In this document: piece after piece, positions 13,644-15,313 of the stretch | How the letters are laid out: every line of letters starts with the position of its first letter | How positions within the stretch are numbered: the first letter of the stretch is position 1 | Origin: an uncultured Lachnospiraceae bacterium | GTDB lineage: Bacteria > Bacillota > Clostridia > Lachnospirales > Lachnospiraceae | Assembly: GCA_949346185.1 (NCBI GenBank) | Contig: CASGVX010000014.1 | Span: 1 to 15,313, forward strand | DNA: 15,313 nucleotides | Direction of reading: 5' to 3' | The notes under the pieces: generated by a model | The model's input: the letters and a program-made list of their open reading frames with translations, nothing else | What the model was told of the DNA's origin: nothing | Databases searched by the model: none | Program-made: the position numbers and the translations under genes

Positions 13644-15313
13644 TTATCCAATGATTTCCTGGACGAACCGAGAGATATCTACTTCCTTGTTAAACCGCTC
13701 CTTTACATAACTGATATGCAAGTGTCTTTTCGCTCTGGTCATGGCCACGTAAAACATTCTCCGCTCCTCCTCCAGATCCGCCGCCAGCACAGACTTGCCG
13801 TGGGGCGTCACTCCCTCATTGGCATCAGGAATGAACACGCAGGCAAACTCCAATCCCTTGGCGCCGTGCATAGTCATCAGCTGCACCGCATCCTCCTGCT
13901 CCTGTCCCTTCTTTCTAGATTGCCGCAGCAATTCCTCCCGGTATTCCTGCATCGAATCAAACCAGTCCTCAAAAGTCTCATGTCCCTTGGCTTCCTCTTG
14001 GAGCTCATCCAGTATTTCCAGCAAATCCTCCGGGGAAATTCCGCGGTAATCCGCATACTCCCTCACATATTCCTCATATCCTATACCCCGGCGAATAAAA
14101 TTAACCGCCGCATAGGGCTTCATCTTTGCCAGCATGGACAAATCGTATTGTAGCTGCTCAATGCGCTCCACCATCCAACCCTTGTCCTCATAGAACAACT
14201 TCAACTCCTCCAAGTCCGCATAGGGCTCCGTAAAGGCATTGCGGTGGACGTATCTCTTCGGCTTATTGATAATCCGCATCACCTGCCCCCGCTCCCGATT
14301 GCCCCGGGCAACCCGGACGTAGGCCAATACATCCTGCACCATCCAGTGGTCGTACAGATTTGGTATCCGTTCCTTCATAGAAAAGGGAATGTTAAATTCC
14401 ATCAATTTGGAACTCAAAGCCCTAGCCTGAGGATTGGTGCGAAAAAGCACCGCCATCTCTCCCAGAGGAATCCCCTCCCGCTGGTACGCCAAGATCTTTT
14501 CTCGAATATCCATATTCTCCTCCGTCACCTTGGGAAATGCCTTGATACTTACATTCACCTCTCCATTGGCTGGATTCCTCACTGCCCAATCTTCTCCCGT
14601 TCTTGCTTTTTCTACAGCAAAAACTTGACTTCCCGCCGCAGCCACTTCATTTTCTGCCACGGAAGCCTCATCTCTCTTCTCAGCAGCCTCCCCCTCTGCC
14701 GCCCGGATTTTCTTTGCCATGCGGTTCTTATTCTTGGCGATTACCCGCCCTGCCGCCTCCACAATAGGAGCGGCACAACGGTAATTGATATCCAGGGTAC
14801 ACTTCTTCGCCCCGGAAAAATCCTTCAAAAACTGCTTCATGATATCCGGTTTGGCTCCTCGGAATCCATAGATGGACTGGTCATCATCCCCCACGATAAA
14901 AATATGATTCTCCGGTGCCGCCAGAAGCTTCATCACATCATACTGCACCAAGCAGATATCTTGGAATTCATCAATGAGAATGTATCGGAACTGCTGCTGC
15001 CACAGCCCCAAAATATCTTCCCGCTGGGACAGCAGCTCATAGCAGTACACCAGCATATCGTCAAAGTCCAGCAAACGCCTCCGCTCTAAAGCCTGCTGAT
15101 ACTTTCGGAAAATCTCCCGGAATGTATCCTCCGGGCACAGCGGGGAGTAATAATGTTCCAAATCCATCCGATCTCCCTTGACCCTGCTGATTTCCGACTC
15201 CAGGTCATTGATAAAATCATTCTCATCCTGAATCTCCAAATCCGTCCCATGAATCAGGTCTTTCAGAATCTCCCGGCGGACTTCCTCCCTGACAATATTA
15301 TCTGCCGTATAGT
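13644..15313 (-). CDS. UvrD/PcrA-type ATP-dependent helicase, 5' end outside the window
   Basis: The frame stays open to the right edge, so about 555 C-terminal codons are seen; Walker A lies beyond. SF1A motifs: DEFQD (14958-14972, motif II), GDDDQSIYGFRG (14856-14891, motif III), INYR, VLFRTNPQAR, TMHGAKGLEF (13845-13874, motif V) and VAMTRAKR (13725-13748, motif VI). This is a DNA helicase of repair or replication, 3'-5' by family. Between the motif IV area and the next domain, an Ala/Glu-rich stretch (about 14544-14714) looks like an inserted low-complexity linker. The C-terminus ends soon after the core, so the long PcrA tail is absent. It converges on the response regulator, with a 55-bp gap that shows no clear terminator. 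A TTG at 15239 is internal, not the start. Confidence 0.93.
   Translation of the reverse strand, partial: YTADNIVREEVRREILKDLIHGTDLEIQDENDFINDLESEISRVKGDRMDLEHYYSPLCPEDTFREIFRKYQQALERRRLLDFDDMLVYCYELLSQREDILGLWQQQFRYILIDEFQDICLVQYDVMKLLAAPENHIFIVGDDDQSIYGFRGAKPDIMKQFLKDFSGAKKCTLDINYRCAAPIVEAAGRVIAKNKNRMAKKIRAAEGEAAEKRDEASVAENEVAAAGSQVFAVEKARTGEDWAVRNPANGEVNVSIKAFPKVTEENMDIREKILAYQREGIPLGEMAVLFRTNPQARALSSKLMEFNIPFSMKERIPNLYDHWMVQDVLAYVRVARGNRERGQVMRIINKPKRYVHRNAFTEPYADLEELKLFYEDKGWMVERIEQLQYDLSMLAKMKPYAAVNFIRRGIGYEEYVREYADYRGISPEDLLEILDELQEEAKGHETFEDWFDSMQEYREELLRQSRKKGQEQEDAVQLMTMHGAKGLEFACVFIPDANEGVTPHGKSVLAADLEEERRMFYVAMTRAKRHLHISYVKERFNKEVDISRFVQEIIG

Noticed and set aside
14244..15089. 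A 281-codon plus-strand frame opposite the helicase
   Set aside because: The minus strand encodes ordered SF1 helicase motifs over the same bases, so this is a shadow.
15237..15239. TTG as the start of the helicase gene
   Set aside because: The frame stays open upstream to the window edge and Walker A is not yet reached, so this codon is internal.

Overview
The window looks like chromosome from an anaerobic, low-to-mid GC Gram-positive bacterium of the Clostridia, most likely Lachnospiraceae. The reasons are strong GGAGG-type ribosome binding sites, sigma-A-like promoters, a complete pyruvate formate-lyase/activase pair, a SpmB-type sporulation protein, a YesN-like AraC response regulator and a small Cys-rich protein of the DUF6472 type. 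The assignment comes from gene content and style only; no database was searched.

Layout from left to right. Positions 1-360 carry no gene. They hold two related palindromic repeats and the promoter of a tRNA-Lys(CTT) gene (361-433), which is followed by an intrinsic terminator. On the minus strand, a membrane-anchored diguanylate cyclase (sensor, HAMP, PAS-like, SGDEF) is followed by a classical short-chain dehydrogenase. Divergent from them is a small Dabb-family protein whose promoter overlaps a perfect 13-bp inverted repeat. Next, on the minus strand, comes a surface-glycan module: a large multi-TM GtrII-like glucosyltransferase, a GtrB-like polyprenyl-phosphate glycosyltransferase and a tiny XRE-type DNA-binding protein. 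A second small XRE regulator diverges from the upstream end of this module, across a 339-bp spacer that holds a strong promoter with a dyad between its -35 and -10 boxes and copies of a GTTACGATTCACAG repeat.

The central block is pflB-pflA (minus strand) with an intrinsic terminator between the two genes; PflA installs the glycyl radical on PflB for anaerobic pyruvate cleavage to acetyl-CoA and formate. To its right are a 56-residue Cys-rich protein (plus), a SpmB homologue without SpmA (minus), a YesN-like response regulator without an adjacent kinase (plus) and the C-terminal three quarters or so of a UvrD/PcrA-type helicase (minus) that runs off the right edge.

I see no CRISPR array, complete insertion sequence, rRNA or prophage. 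The least explained features are the dispersed palindromic repeat family shared by the tRNA-Lys region and the glycosyltransferase spacer, the GtrA-less glycosyltransferase pair bracketed by two small XRE regulators, and the operator-like dyads in two promoters.
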